Notes: a model not told the origin generated them from the letters alone. A stretch of DNA of 64,000 nt from Aradus depressus (GCA_963662175.1 OY759216.1:38705087-38769086); one strand, 5' to 3'. Shown: positions 31,795 to 43,183, numbered from the stretch's first letter. Translations and numbers: made by a program.

Positions 31795-32765
31795 TATGAA
31801 TTTATCAACACTAAATTTTATATGTGTATTCAGAACTTTTCGAGGACAACACCTATTGATTTTCAGTCAAATCGACCAAAAGGAAAGGCGGTTAGGAGGG
31901 AGGCATAACACAGAAACTCTTATAACCGACATTGTAATGAATGTATCAATCAACATGAAATTTTATATTTAAATTCAGAAACATGGCAATATTAAATTTC
32001 CGCAAAATGAGTCGAAGAGAATGGAAGGGGACTAACTGCCGATGTAATCTTAATGAATACAAAAATGAAAAAAAAAAAAATGTCTGTCTGTGTCTCTGCA
32101 AACACTCCTGATAGAATGAATGTATCGTCATGAAATTTTATATGTTTATCCAGAACCTCAAAAGGACTACACCTGTTGATTTTCAGCCGTATTTGACAAA
32201 AGTAATGGAGAGTTTAAGGGCGGGCGAGTGGGGAGGGGGCTTAACAAAAAAACCTCTATAACTGCCGAAATAATGAATGTATTGATACGAAATTGTATCA
32301 ATTTTTAGCCGAATCGGACAAAGTGAAGGGGGAGATCAGAAGAGGGGGACTCAAATCAAAAACCCTATTAGTTAGTTATTATTACTCATGCCCGGGCTTT
32401 AACTACGAGGTCATATCACCTATTACTAGAGCGCTCTTTTGTTACTCTGGTGGACATGAGATTACATTTTTATTCATCTGGGGTAGGGGTCTTTAACAAG
32501 GAACTCGTATCGTACAGGCTCGGGACTATCGCATAACGTCCCATCCGAAGGACGGCATGCTTAAGTTTATTTTACCTCCCAGATAAAATAAATTAAGAGC
32601 CTCGGCCGGGTTTCGAACCCACGACCTTGAAGCTCAGAAGGCAAGCACGCATACCACTGAGCTACCGGCGCCCACTCAAAAAGCCTATAAACTGCCTATG
32701 TGACGAATGTATTAACACAAAATTTAGTGTGAGGATTCGAAAGTCCCTGAACTTACATAGGTCAA
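31795..32765 (-). repeat. Family B copy, inverted, interrupted by SINE-1
   Basis: Repeated submodules in reverse: GAATGTATCAATCAACATGA, GAATGTATCGTCATGAAATT, GACTACACCTGTTGATTTTC, AATGAATGTATTGATACGAA. SINE-1 interrupts at 32370-32673, and the copy resumes with GACGAATGTATTAACACAAA. Confidence 0.8.
32370..32673 (-). mobile_element. SINE-1, near full length
   Basis: Complete head on the right (B box GGGTTTCGAACCC, A box CACTGAGCTACC, GGCGCC terminus), with an internal deletion of about 35 bases after GTGGACATGAG. The flanks CAAAAACCCTATTA and CAAAAAGCCTATAA look like an imperfect TSD. Confidence 0.93.
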
Positions 32766-33145
32766 TCATGTTAAAATAAATTGTAGACGTTGCAAGTTTC
32801 CGACAAATTTGATACGAAAACAACTGTACTCTGTGTACAAGAAGATGGAACTGTAATGATGTGCAGGTATGAGAGAATCAGGGCAGAGAGGCTGGGCCGT
32901 AACCAGGTCAACAAGCCATTACTATAATAAGTCAACATGGGACTTTCACTTACTTGTTGACATTGACATTAGTAGACATGATCTTAGCTTTTGTGCATTT
33001 TAGTAAAGTTGTCTCAAATCAGAGCGTCTTCTTGTCGTCAAAACAACAGAGAAGAGTGATACCTCCCACACCATAATAAACATTATTGAAAAGTCATTTC
33101 ACAACAAAGTCATTTAAAAAAACTCGATGAAATAAACAGTAAATA

Positions 33146-33476
33146 AAAAGTCATCGGTGAATCACCGACAATGTACTTCCCCAGCGTGAATTAATCAACA
33201 ACATTTTTGCTCTTCCTCTGAAATCAATCTATCGATTTATTTGAATCCTTATACTAAATTCCGTGTCGATACATTCATTACATCGATAGTTATTAGGGTT
33301 TTTGAGTCGAGTCCTCTCTTCTAATCTTCCCTTCCCCTCAGCCGATCTCACTGAAAATGCTTGTCCATAGACACACAAAGGGAATCAGAAAAGTGGAAAT
33401 TCCGAAGAAAACTCAACATTGAATTTATTACCGATTAAATAACTTCCCCTATACTTCACATAGCTAGGGGAGTACA
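33146..33476 (+). mobile_element. Family B short copy with both termini
   Basis: Left end ATCGGTGAATCACCGACAAT then GTACTTCCCCAGCGTGAATT. Right end AACTTCCCCTATACTTCACA then TAGCTAGGGGAGTA. Only two internal submodules remain in about 330 bp. It is one of the clearest views of the family's two ends. Confidence 0.8.
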
Positions 33477-33479
33477 AAT

Positions 33480-33885
33480 AATCAATTTTGAGAGCCTGTG
33501 AAATATTTTATTTACTGGATATTTTTATTTTATTCCTGCCCCCATTTTATATTACTTATTAAATTGTTTAAAAATATATTTATCATATCCACAAAACTCC
33601 TTTTCTGTTAGGAGGACAACATTTCGCAAGTTCTACACTGTTGTGTGAGCAAAACCCAAACTATATTTATTTCCAGGCGCTAAATAAGCGGAGAAAAAAA
33701 GAAAAATCATATCGAAGTACACAATAGTAATTTTTTTGAATGAATTGATTAGAGTTGCGCTGATAAAAATACAAGCCATCAGCAGAACTATAATTTTGAC
33801 TGTTAGTGGAAGGGCGGCACAACCGCCACTCGCTCTCCCTCGATCGGTTCGGTTTAGTTAGGTCAGTTGCTGTTGTTCGATATCC
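33480..33885. other. Unassigned sequence
   Basis: A 90-codon minus-strand frame spans 33667-33939 and is richer in R and S than AT bias predicts, but is not recognised. Confidence 0.35.
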
Positions 33886-33889
33886 GCTT

Positions 33890-34212
33890 CGAAGCCTGCC
33901 CAAGACCCTGAGTTGACCGACCTTTGGATGGGACTCCAAGTGATGGTTCCGAGCCTGTGTGTTATCAGGTATTTATTAGTTAGTTATTATGGCTCATGCC
34001 CGGGCTTCAACTACAAGGTCATATCGCCTACTATCAGAGCGCTCTTTCGCCACTCTGGTGGACATGAGCCCGACTCTACTATGGGCGTCCTAAATTTTGC
34101 CTACGGCAAAAAACGTAAGAGCCTATTATTGGCCGGGTTTAGAATGAGCGCTTTGATAGCAGGCGATATAACCTCGTACTTAAAGCCCAGGCATGAGTCA
34201 CAGTAACTAATT
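33890..34212. mobile_element. Mosaic of three SINE-1 fragments
   Basis: Plus-strand middle piece 33905-33972 (CCTTTGGATGGGACTCCAAG, CGAGCCTGTGTGTTATCAGG). Minus-strand tail-side piece 33978-34105 (GGCTCATGCCCGGGC, CTCTGGTGGACATGAGCCCG). Plus-strand tail piece 34143-34210 (GCGCTTTGATAGCAGGCGAT, GCCCAGGCATGAGTCA). The head-to-head layout reflects insertion into, or rearrangement of, an older copy. Confidence 0.8.
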
Positions 34213-35455
34213 CGAAAACAAGGTTCTCCATTAGGCAATAAAGGCATCCTGACTTGTCTGTAGAACTTAGATTTGCATGAGAAACCGGCCTTCTGGTCAA
34301 CGCCGACTTGCTGATAAAGGTAACCATTGCACAAAGTAGGACTATCCTACATGTCAGCCGCTGTCCATCACCACTCGGGATTAGCAACGAAAAAAAGTCT
34401 TGTTTTACTATATTTAGAGCACTTATGTGCTGTGGGTTTTCATAAAGTGTCAAATCAGCCGGAGTAACAGAGACAACAAAAGTTTCTGTTAGAATAGAGT
34501 TTGAACCTCCCCCAGAAAATTTTCATTTTGTAATTAAATTGAGTTTTAAATATAATCGCCCCCTTTTAGGAGGGATAAATTTTCTTGCCTCGGGCGGCAA
34601 ATATCCTAGGTGTATACAGCGTCTAGTGTATGAATTTATAATGAAACAAAGTAATTTTGAATTTAAATTGTTATTGAGATATGGGGATCCGCCAAGAAAT
34701 CTCACACTGCATATCCTCAATATCCCATTTGTACTCTCTGTTATCAGGTAATTACGTTACGCCAATCTACTCATTCAACAATTATGCACAGACACGCCTT
34801 AAGCGGGCTTGGCAGAGGAGCCTGCGTCGGGTCTCTTCTTCTGTCAGGTACCTCAGCAGTACAGCCCCTGACTTGACGTTCCTCAAGCTAGACCATACGT
34901 ACTAATGACAAGATATGTCAGATATGTATAAATATGTAAAAAGTAATTTAAATTGCATATTGCATGCACGCCTCTCTCCCCAATAGAAAGCTATTTAAGA
35001 AAACATGAAAGAATACGGGGAAAAAAGGAAAGTACTATTTTTCTCATGACTATCAAGAGATGTCAGTTAGATAGAGGTTCCCCAATTAGAATACACTTTG
35101 AAGAGTAATTCTATTGTTACATATTCTCCAGGTGTGTGATGGCACAGGAGCTGTGGAAGAAGGCAGAACAAGCGAATGCCGCTCGCACCGCAGCTTGTAG
35201 ACTGAATTTGATTGAATTGTTTGCAGGGCCGGTTTTGTACCTATGTTATTCAAAGGCTGGAGGTCCATATAACAGCCTCTCGCTAGTACCTCTGTGGGTG
35301 GCTGATGTGGTTGCGTGTTCTGTAATGGATTTTTTACTTCTATACGTATTTACTCTATACGTAGTATTGGGGGTTAGAAATTGTATGTTGAGTTTTCCAG
35401 GAAGTTTCATGTTTACCAACCCCTGTCATCTGTCCTATGTTATCTGTCTGTACGT
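34213..35455. other. Mostly unassigned, possible Jockey tail at 34.75-34.9 kb
   Basis: At 34755-34905 the plus strand reads FNNYAQTRLKRAWQRSLRRV. It resembles the C-terminal 'RRLKRTWQRDLL' of the Jockey relatives here, so it may be a Jockey C-terminus. A frame at 35136-35498 (MMAQELWKKAEQANAARTAA, then a hydrophobic stretch) is unrecognised. Confidence 0.4.
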
Positions 35456-35459
35456 CTGC

Positions 35460-35755
35460 AAAACTGATAACTCTCGATGGAATAAATATATCGACTAGAC
35501 ATTTTTATAAGTATATGAGATCCTCATAAGGACGAAACATCACTTTTCTGTCAAACAGCCAAGGGGAAGGGGGGACTAGTGGAGGGGGCTTAACTTCAAA
35601 ACCTTGGCAATGTATTGAATGTATCGACAAGAAATTTTAAATGAGGATTAATAGTACCCTGAGTAAGACACGGTCGATTAGTTTCTAGAGAGAGAGGAAA
35701 ACATGATAATATCGCGCTGGGGAAGTACAATGTCAGTAATTTGTCAACGATTTAT
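35460..35755 (-). repeat. Family B copy, inverted
   Basis: AACTCTCGATGGAATAAATA, GATCCTCATAAGGACG, AATGTATCGACAAGAAATTT, and the terminus CGCTGGGGAAGTACAATGTC followed by AGTAATTTGTCAACG. Confidence 0.78.
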
Positions 35756-35839
35756 TTTTTGATGTTACGTATGTTCAAGGCTCTAAACGAAACCTTTATA
35801 ACGAATCTCTTACACCTATCCAACTGTCCTCTAATAATA

Positions 35840-36051
35840 TTTTTTTTTTTTTTTGGCCTTATGTACGATGCATATTAGTCAAGTCACTTATAAAGGTGTT
35901 ATCTTGTTATTTTACAACATCCATGGCCACGGGAGGGAGTTTTATCTACGAAATAAAACTCACTCCCGGACGGGATTCGAACCCGCAAACCAAGGTGAGA
36001 CCCATGCGACTAATACCCTACGCTCTAGCCCGCACGGCCACCATGGCTCCC
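35840..36051 (-). mobile_element. SINE-2, full length, with 14-bp TSD
   Basis: A second tRNA-derived SINE of 212 bp. On the minus strand the head begins near GGGAGCCATGGTGGCCGTGC (A-box region TGGCCGTGCGGG) with B box GGTTCGAATCC. A strong hairpin follows (GAGTTTTAT / ATAAAACTC, extended by CGGGAG/CTCCCG), then CCATGGATGTTGT, TATGCATCGTACATAAGGCC and a poly(A) tail (T run at 35840-35854 on plus). The TSD GTCCTCTAATAATA is at 35826-35839 and 36052-36065. Confidence 0.93.
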
Positions 36052-36065
36052 GTCCTCTAATAATA

Positions 36066-36800
36066 ATATCTTAGAAAGTATTCTGAGTTTGAGCTACGTC
36101 TAATGAATGGTGCTTTTTCTCTATAACCTCTTTCCATATTACAAATGTTTGATTATTTGAACGTATTCGTCACAAAAAGAAGGTTAATAAAGTTTACAGG
36201 GCTAAGGAGGTTAAAGTAAGAAGGTCAAGAAAGCCAGAAGGTTAAGAGGGTTAAGTAAGGTTAAAAAAAGTCTAGAAAGTTAAGGAAGGTTTAGACGGTT
36301 AGAAAAATTAAGAATGACTGTTCGCTTCCAGTGTAACCTGAGACTTAGGAGCGGTTTTCTCTTTAACAATTCAGTAGTGCTTTTTACTGATAGGTCATTT
36401 CTTTGTCCTAGAGATGCACTTAAGGCTAAGAATAATAACTGACAATTTCATGACGCCAATAAGTGTGCCTTTCCCATGTAAGTAGTGTAATTTAGTATCT
36501 AATCTGACTCATTCTCTTATTTTTATGTTCTTAATTTTATTTTAAGGAAGTGTATTTTCTTGTGAAAATGTTTTTGCTTTAGCTGAATCTCTTAGAGTAT
36601 CTCGTTTTTTTCTTTCTTTCAAATTGGTTCGCTTAGGTTAATCGCCCTTAGAGCCGATCGATCCTACAGTAAAATACATGCCAACGTTTTATGAAACTTG
36701 AGAATAGTATTCATTTTTAAGATTATTATGTATCATTGTAACAATTTTTTCAATTTTCCCTCATAAAATTTGCCTGTTTATTTAGTATGTGAAGTATGAG
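36066..36800. repeat. Unassigned, with a degenerate GGTTAAG tract
   Basis: From 36180 to 36310 the plus strand iterates AGGTTAA, AAGGTTAAG and GAAGGTTTAG roughly ten times with irregular spacing, strongly purine-biased. The rest is unrecognised AT-rich DNA. Confidence 0.5.
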
Positions 36801-37269
36801 TTTGTTAGTTATTATGGCTCATGCCCGGGCTTTAACTACGAGGTCATATCGCCTATTACAAGAGCGCTCTTTCGTTACTCTGGTGGACATGAGCTCGAGT
36901 CTACTTTGGGAATCCTAAATTTTGCCCACCCTAAATTTTTATTCACCTAGGGTAGGGGGTCTTTAACGAGTACCTGATGTCGTGCAGGCTCAGGTCCATC
37001 GTTTAACATTATTATTATATATTATTTTATTATTATTATATTATTGCATTCAATGCATTATAATATTATAGTTAGTTACTATGACTCATGCCCGGGCTTT
37101 AACTACGAGATAAATATCGCCTACTACCAGAGCTCTCGTTCGTCACTCTGGTGGACATGAGCCCGACTCTCCTGTGATGAAATAAACTAAGGGCCCCGGC
37201 CAGGTTTTGAACCCTCGATCTTGAGTTCAGTAAGCAAGTACGCATACCATTGAGCTACCGACGCCTTCC
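36801..37269 (-). mobile_element. SINE-1 dimer within one TSD
   Basis: The first unit (36801-37013) has tail, CTCTGGTGGACATGAG and GTGCAGGCTCAGGTCCATC, then stops. A 55-base AT linker follows, then a second unit (37070-37269) with its own tail block, an internal deletion and a complete head (GGTTTTGAACC, CATTGAGCTACC). TGAAGTATGA occurs just outside each end (36790-36799 and 37270-37279). The pair therefore looks like one insertion, or a SINE inserted into a SINE. Confidence 0.82.
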
Positions 37270-37289
37270 ATGAAGTATGATGTTCAGAA

Positions 37290-37860
37290 TATATATTATT
37301 CAGTTCAGTTTATTTGGAGAGCAGCATGAATGTATCGACACGAATTTTTAGAACCCTGTAAGGACGATATCTATTGATTTTTAGCTAAATCGGTCAAATG
37401 TAAGGGGCGATTGAGGAGCGGTTTAACACATTTTAGAACTGCCGAAATTTCATAGGTTTAAGCAAAGCCCTATAAGGACGACACCTATTAATTTTCAGCG
37501 GAATCAAGAGAAGGAGGGAGGGGGCTCAACTCAAAAATCCCAATTGCGCCTATGCAATGAATGTATCAACATGAAAATTTATATTTAAATTGAAAACTCC
37601 ATGAGGATGGCAGGTATTAATTTTCCGCGTAATCGAAGGATAGGGGGCTCGACTCAAGTACCTTAATTGCCGATGTAATGAATGTGTCGGTATAAAATAT
37701 AATAAACGATTCAGAAGCCGCTATGTAAGTAAAATATTAAGTTTTAGCCCAATCGGTTTATTAGCTATGGAGGAAGAGCGAAAATGTAATTGATTATTTC
37801 GTACTGGGGAAGTACATAGTCGGTGATTTATCTACGACTTATTTGTCTAAGAATAATCAA
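37290..37860 (-). repeat. Family B copy, inverted, several submodules
   Basis: GAATGTATCGACACGAATTT, AATGAATGTATCAACATGAA, AATGAATGTGTCGGTATAAA, GTAAGTAAAATATTAAGTTT, and the terminus TACTGGGGAAGTACATAGTC with GGTGATTTATC. Four submodules of about 110-130 bp are in tandem. Confidence 0.85.
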
Positions 37861-37864
37861 AAAA

Positions 37865-38445
37865 GCTGTAATTTGCCATGTAATTCCCAAATTCGTTTAT
37901 TTTCTCCTCAAATCATGACGCGGTATGTTCCTATTTAAAAAAAAAAAAAAATTGTTTACGCTACCGCCGAGAGGAGAGTGTTCCCACTAGACATTGAAAC
38001 TTCTGCATCCAGCCACAGAGAAGTGTAGAACGGTTTCATGGTACATAGTTTTTGAGGTTATCATAGTTTTTTTCTGTTCGACTCTAACCTTCCTGTGTGT
38101 AAGTGGGCTGGCGGTGTTTCACGGCCGGATAGCGTTAATCTTACTGGGTCAATAGAACATGACCGATCTCAACTATTTCCTTGTGGCTATTTGAACCTAA
38201 CTTGCTTTTCCAACTTATTAAGTGTCTTATTATCAATGCGGAGAAAATGGGTAATTAAGACAAAACGCGTGGCATTTCTCCAATTTTTACACCTGTCAGT
38301 GCCATTCGTTCTATTTCCATTCGTTGGATTTACTAGAAAATCCAGCGAAATCAATAGGTTAGCGTTTGCTGTGTGCGGTTCTTTCTGCTCAGAGTACTTT
38401 TGCTAATATTCACTAAGTCATCAATATTAGAAAAAAATGAATTAT
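37865..38445. other. Unassigned sequence
   Basis: A 103-codon plus-strand frame at 38095-38406 (MCKWAGGVSRPDSVNLTGSI...) is not recognised and has no homologue elsewhere in the window. Confidence 0.35.
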
Positions 38446-38449
38446 CGAC

Positions 38450-38735
38450 AATTAACTTCCCAAGCGCGAATTAATGAACTAGTTTTCGCTCTTCATCTGA
38501 ATCCAATCTGCTAATTTGGTTGAAAATAAATAGGTGTCCTCACTTCTGAATCCTTGTGCTTAATATCGTGTTGCTAAATCGCCTACTTTTTGAGTTTAGT
38601 CCCTTAACTGATCTCCCCTTTCCCTTGACCAATTTGGCTGAAAATCGACAGATGTCGTCCCATAATCCACATATAAAAATTCGCATCAATACGTCATGTT
38701 GTTATACGTCCTTTAGTTGGGTCCCCTCCTCTCAA
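38450..38735 (+). repeat. Family B copy, 5' half
   Basis: ACTTCCCAAGCGCGAATTAA, GGTTGAAAATAAATAGGTGT, CTGATCTCCCC, GGCTGAAAATCGACAGATGT. It breaks off where the non-LTR remnant starts. Confidence 0.75.
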
Positions 38736-39420
38736 GCCGATTCGCGATTGGTTGAGTCCCCCAATCTACCTTATCGGCGTTTCCCGAGAGAGCTCCGGAC
38801 CAAGCATTTATGTTTTATGGTGGCTTTGCGCCGGGGATGGTCGCATGTGGGCCGTGTTACAGCCCCCAGCGGTCATCCCCGGAACCACGTTATACTGCCT
38901 TTTCCCTCCGCCAGGAGGCGACGAATCTTCTGAACTGTGGGTAATCAGCCTCACTCATCAGCTTCCGAGGGTTCAGTCCCAGGTACGATCCTGTCCAGCG
39001 TATCAACTCCGCCGCAAGAGCAGTTCCGGCTGTCCTTCTCCTTGAAAAAGAAGAGCTTGGAGTTGAAATCCCCGTGACCCCATATCCAATGGTCCGGCTT
39101 TACCCAAACAGTCACAAGTCTTGCCCGGGCGTTTGGAGAGTAAGGGCTGGTCGTTCGGCCATCTGAGGATCGTGACCATCGCTGTTGCCATTTCTCTACT
39201 ATCTATTCTTGGACTATGTCCTTGCAACGCTCTGGTCTGGACTGTCCGTGTAGTTCCTCTTCCAGGGCTAGTCGGAAGGATTCGTTGGTATCTGCTCTAA
39301 GTGGCAGATTTCGTATGCAGTAGTACGAGGACTAAGTCTATGGGCGGGGCTCCCGCCAGTACCTCCTGCGCTGCCGTAGAAACAGTCCGATAGGCCTTTG
39401 TGATTAGCAGGGCTATATAG
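38735..39420 (-). pseudogene. R1/LOA-type non-LTR retrotransposon C-terminus
   Basis: A GC-richer island. The minus strand begins YIALLITKAYRTVSTAAQEV then LAGAPPIDLV, a post-RT motif typical of R1/LOA-type elements. After frameshifts it reads GHGDFNSKLFFFKEKDSRNC and SCGGVDTLDRIVPG, the C-terminal 'GHG.F..YL..F...S..C.CG..DT..H' pattern with Cys ligands. The RT core, endonuclease and 3' tail are missing. It is bracketed by family B DNA on both sides, the right side starting with TAGCTGGGGAAATT at about 39418. Confidence 0.75.
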
Positions 39421-39479
39421 CTGGGGAAATTAAACAGGACTTGTTGTTAATATATAAAATGTTACATATAGTTTTATAC

Positions 39480-39640
39480 CAAAATGTATATTTAATATTT
39501 AGGAGCCCCTATGTAAGTCAACTGTTGAATATTAGCGCAAACGGTCGAATGGTTTTGGAGGAGTGAAAAGTTAATTGATTAATTCGTTCTGGGGAAGTAC
39601 ATTGTCTCACTAATATTTGAGGGCCAGTGTTGGCCTCACC
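39480..39640 (-). repeat. Family B terminal submodule
   Basis: AGCCCCTATGTAAGTCAACT, AGCGCAAACGGTCGAATGGT, then TTCTGGGGAAGTACATTGTC. Confidence 0.75.
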
Positions 39641-40194
39641 GGTAACATGGTCTGGTTCAGCTAACTGTTACTATACATAGAGTATCTGTTATCTAGAAGT
39701 AACACTTTCACTATCTCAGCAAAAACGGACCAGGAAATATGTAGGTTATGTTGTTCACAAGTTCAATCGACATCCGCAACATAAGAGGATTCTGGTATGT
39801 TTACAATTTACTGTGTCTATGCGCATATAATGCCATATAATAATATAGAAAAATAAATTCTGAAATGATATAACTGTTGGATTGGACGATGTTGTCTATA
39901 ACCTGTCTACTACTGTTTCTGCAGCACAAAATGCGACATCTTATAACTGGATAAGTAATATACGTCAGAGAAGAAACTGAATAGCTACGGTAGCAGGTGA
40001 ATAGGAGGTGGGGCGGGGTGTGACAGTGAGGTAAACAGGTCGTGTGGCTTATTGTTTCATTGTCCTACTGTAGATGTGTCCTCTTCAGTAGGACACCGAA
40101 GGGAAAGTGGAGACAAGTGGCACACTGCCAGACATCAAACACGGATACCAACCATTCCTTCCTCCATCTCTCCCATCTACCGACATTCATTAAG
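39640..40194. other. Unassigned sequence
   Basis: No recognised gene, RNA or transposon end. Confidence 0.5.
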
Positions 40195-40440
40195 GATGCC
40201 GTCAGTGAATTCCCCAGCACGAACTAATCAAGAAAGTTTTCGCTCTCCCTCAAACATCAATCGACCATCTTAATCAATAGTTCACTAATAGGATGTTCTG
40301 AATCCTTATAATTTTTCGTGTCGATACATTCTGGTTATTTCAAGGCTCCCTATTCCTTTTGAATAGGGAAATCCACAAAAAAATTTAATTTCGCCGGAGC
40401 TTCCTAATTATTGGACAAGCACATGATAGGGAAACGGAGA
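40195..40440 (+). repeat. Family B 5' fragment
   Basis: TTCCCCAGCACGAACTAATC, AGTTTTCGCTCTCCC, TTTTTCGTGTCGATACATTC, then unrelated sequence. Confidence 0.7.
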
Positions 40441-40810
40441 ACAAAAATAAAGGGGAATGAAATAATAATAATACTGAAAACAATGTAAAAAAATATATAT
40501 ATTATAACAAAAAAAAATATATATGTATATTAAAAAGATTGGGTAAATAATTACTATATATTATCGGATATATCGAATCTATAATAAAAACAAACAGAAT
40601 ATCAATTCTTAAAACAAAAAGAAAGATATATACATTTATATTGTTAAAAAATAATCACTGAAAGTAATATAATAAAAAATATATTCGACTATGGACTACG
40701 TACATGGAAAGTAGTTCCATAAGAAACAATGTTTGAATACCCCATATGTAATTAAAACTGAAAATATTAACGTGAGCTCATGATGAAAATAAAAATAAAA
40801 TGATAAATAT

Positions 40811-41195
40811 AATTTGATGTAGGTATTTCAATAATTCCCAAATATTGGCGCTTTTGGTCTCCTTCTATTAATTCATTTTTTCTTCATTTAGATATACGAT
40901 ATTTTAAATTGACACGCTATGTTATATATAATAAAAATAATAATGGTTCATAGCATAACAAAATGGAGAATATTATAATGTAAGTAAGTGAGAAAAATAA
41001 TTTTTAGATATTATATTAAACTAAAGTGTTATTTATATACATACGTTCAGAGCTATGTAATATTTTTTCAGTTGTTGTACTTGAAAATGTCCTGATGGAC
41101 GAAGTATCGTATATCTAAATGAAGAAAAAATAAATTAATAGAAGGAGACCAAAAGGGCCAATATTTGGGAATTATTGAAATACCTACATCAAATT
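40811..41195. mobile_element. Foldback element (385 bp)
   Basis: Arms of about 95 bp: AATTTGATGTAGGTATTTCA, ATAATTCCCAAATATTGG, TCTCCTTCTATTAATTCATT and TTCATTTAGATATACGAT on the left (40811-40900), and the complement on the right (41105-41195). The right arm starts with CCTGATGGACGAAGTATCGT, a decayed CTGATGA box. The non-coding core is very AT-rich. Confidence 0.85.
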
Positions 41196-41199
41196 AAAA

Positions 41200-42745
41200 T
41201 AAATTATGTCTCTAAAAATCGTATATATTGATTCGAATTTGAGTGATAAATATCTTTATGTTGACAATCACAGTGTAGTGAAAATAGTGAAATTGAATAC
41301 AAACAAAAATGATGATCTTCGAAGGATGATGCAACCCGAAGAGCGGTGAGATCAGAAGAAGGAAGCTCATCGGACGAACGAAGACAAAGTTGAACGGGGA
41401 CACTGGCAGATAGCAAGTCCAAAAAGAAGTTGGAGAAAACCAAAAAAGAAAGGAGGGCCATAATAAAATACGGCAATAAAAAAAAATTAAAATAGGTCCA
41501 CTCTCGGGCAACTAGCATGGGACTGAGTATGAGACTGAGAGAGGGATTAGCCGTGTGTTTACATTACGAACCTTGTTAACTAAACACATTCAAACTTAGT
41601 TATTAGGGTTTTAACTTGAACTATCTCATCTCCCCCCTTTTCTTTTGGCTGATTCCGCGTAAAATTAATGTAGTTAATGCATAAATTTTTGCGTCGATAA
41701 TTTCATTACATTGGTAGTTATGGTTTTTTTTGAAATAATTATAGGATATATGCCCAGAAATATATAACATAAATTTTAAAAAATGGCCAAAATATAAAAC
41801 AAAAAAAGATTGAATTAGTGTTAAGAATTTAGTTTTTAATATTTTTCTTTTGATTTTTGTTTGTTTCAATGTTTAGTTTTTTTATTCTATAACGTAGATG
41901 ATTTAAGAAAATAAACCCAATATTTGTTCTCGTAAATTCGGTTCTATTAATTTTCCCTGTTGGTCCAATAAGATAATTTGAAAACCTTAGGATTAGATTT
42001 AAAATTATTAAAATGGCATCTCTTTAGAAATCCAAATGAAAAATTGGTTAATTGATTTTTTTTAAAAAATACGTGCACTTTCTTAAAAGTAGCACGTCAT
42101 GAACTGTTTTGATATTTTTAGGGCCCTTTTCGAAAACTACTGTAGAAATCAAAATTAAATAGAAGACCAGTTGTAAAATTTCTACAGGAAATGTGGTAAT
42201 TCTTATTGTTTATTTAATTATTCTTTTTTGTTTTAATTACCATAATTTTATTGTTTATTTAATTATTATTATTCATTATTTGTTTAATTTTATTAATTAT
42301 TTATCTAATTATTATATATTTAGTTTTATTTAACACTTAAGCCTTTTTATTACCACACTTTCATGTCGATATATTCAACATTAGCAGTTATTTTGTCAAC
42401 AGTATTTTTGAAATGAACCCTCCCATACTGACTTTCCTGTCGATATATTCATTATAGCCATTAGGTTTTTTGAGTCGAAAAGAAAGGCCACGTGACAGTA
42501 TACTCGAATTTAGTTATGCCTTCCATTTTAAGCACACGTGCCATAGATCCGCCAGATCTGCAATATTTAATATCGACAAAAGAATTACGTTGCATTATTA
42601 TATAAACATTTCACAGATAATTTCATTTTATTTACCTGTCAGTTTCGACATAGGATAAAATAATTTTTATAACATTCTTGTAATAATTTGACAAATATCT
42701 CGTAACAATAATGTCTTCTGTAAATCAACGTCATAATACTTTCCT
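41200..42745. other. AT-rich interval with family B fragments
   Basis: Family B pieces at about 41595-41745 (GTTATTAGGGTTTTAACTTG, GCGTCGATAATTTCATTACA) and 42355-42490 (CATGTCGATATATTC twice). The rest is AT-rich with overlapping AT-biased frames and no recognised gene. Confidence 0.55.
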
Positions 42746-42782
42746 CTATTTACTTCCCCAGCTATACGCAGTACAGGGGATG

Positions 42783-43058
42783 TTAGTTATTGTGACTCAT
42801 GCCCGGGCTTAACTACGAGGTCATATCGCCTACTACCAGAGCGCTCTTTCGTACCTCTGGTGGACATGAGCCCGACTCTACTCTGGGAGTCCTAAATTTT
42901 GCCTACCCTAAATTTTTATTCACCTAGGGCCGGGAGGGGTCTTGATATCGAACAGGCTCGCGAACATCGCTTAACGTCCCATCCGAAGGACGGCGTGCTT
43001 AAGTTTATTTTACCTCCCAAATAAAATAAATGCCTCGGCCGGGTTTCGAACCCACGAT
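42783..43058 (-). mobile_element. SINE-1, head truncated
   Basis: Body and hairpin region are present (AAGTTTATTTTACCTCCCAA) with B box GGGTTTCGAACCC, but the copy ends at CCACGAT without the A-box half. It follows a 35-base family B terminus (TTACTTCCCCAGCTATACGC). Confidence 0.88.
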
Positions 43059-43151
43059 ATAAAAAGGTTTAGGGGAGGGTAGATTTAACACAAATACCCT
43101 AATAACTGTCGATATAACGAATGTATTTCGGGTGATATCCGTCTCGTGGCA

Positions 43152-43183
43152 GATGGTATTGATAATAATAATAATAATAATAA
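43152..43183. repeat. (AAT)n microsatellite / retroelement tail
   Basis: About ten AAT units, on the minus strand (ATT)n at the 3' end of the adjacent non-LTR remnant. It is probably its tail. Confidence 0.8.

Noticed and set aside
34545..34615. hAT terminus (TTGCCTCGGGCGGCAAATAT)
   Set aside because: Resembles the GCCTAGGGCGGCAA block of the 6.2-kb hAT but no partner end or TSD could be found.
35136..35498. Membrane protein gene from 120-codon frame
   Set aside because: No recognisable domain, no homologue in the window, C-terminal part overlaps family B.
38556..38933. 125-codon plus-strand frame
   Set aside because: Antisense shadow of the R1/LOA-type remnant and family B; the minus strand gives the meaningful protein.
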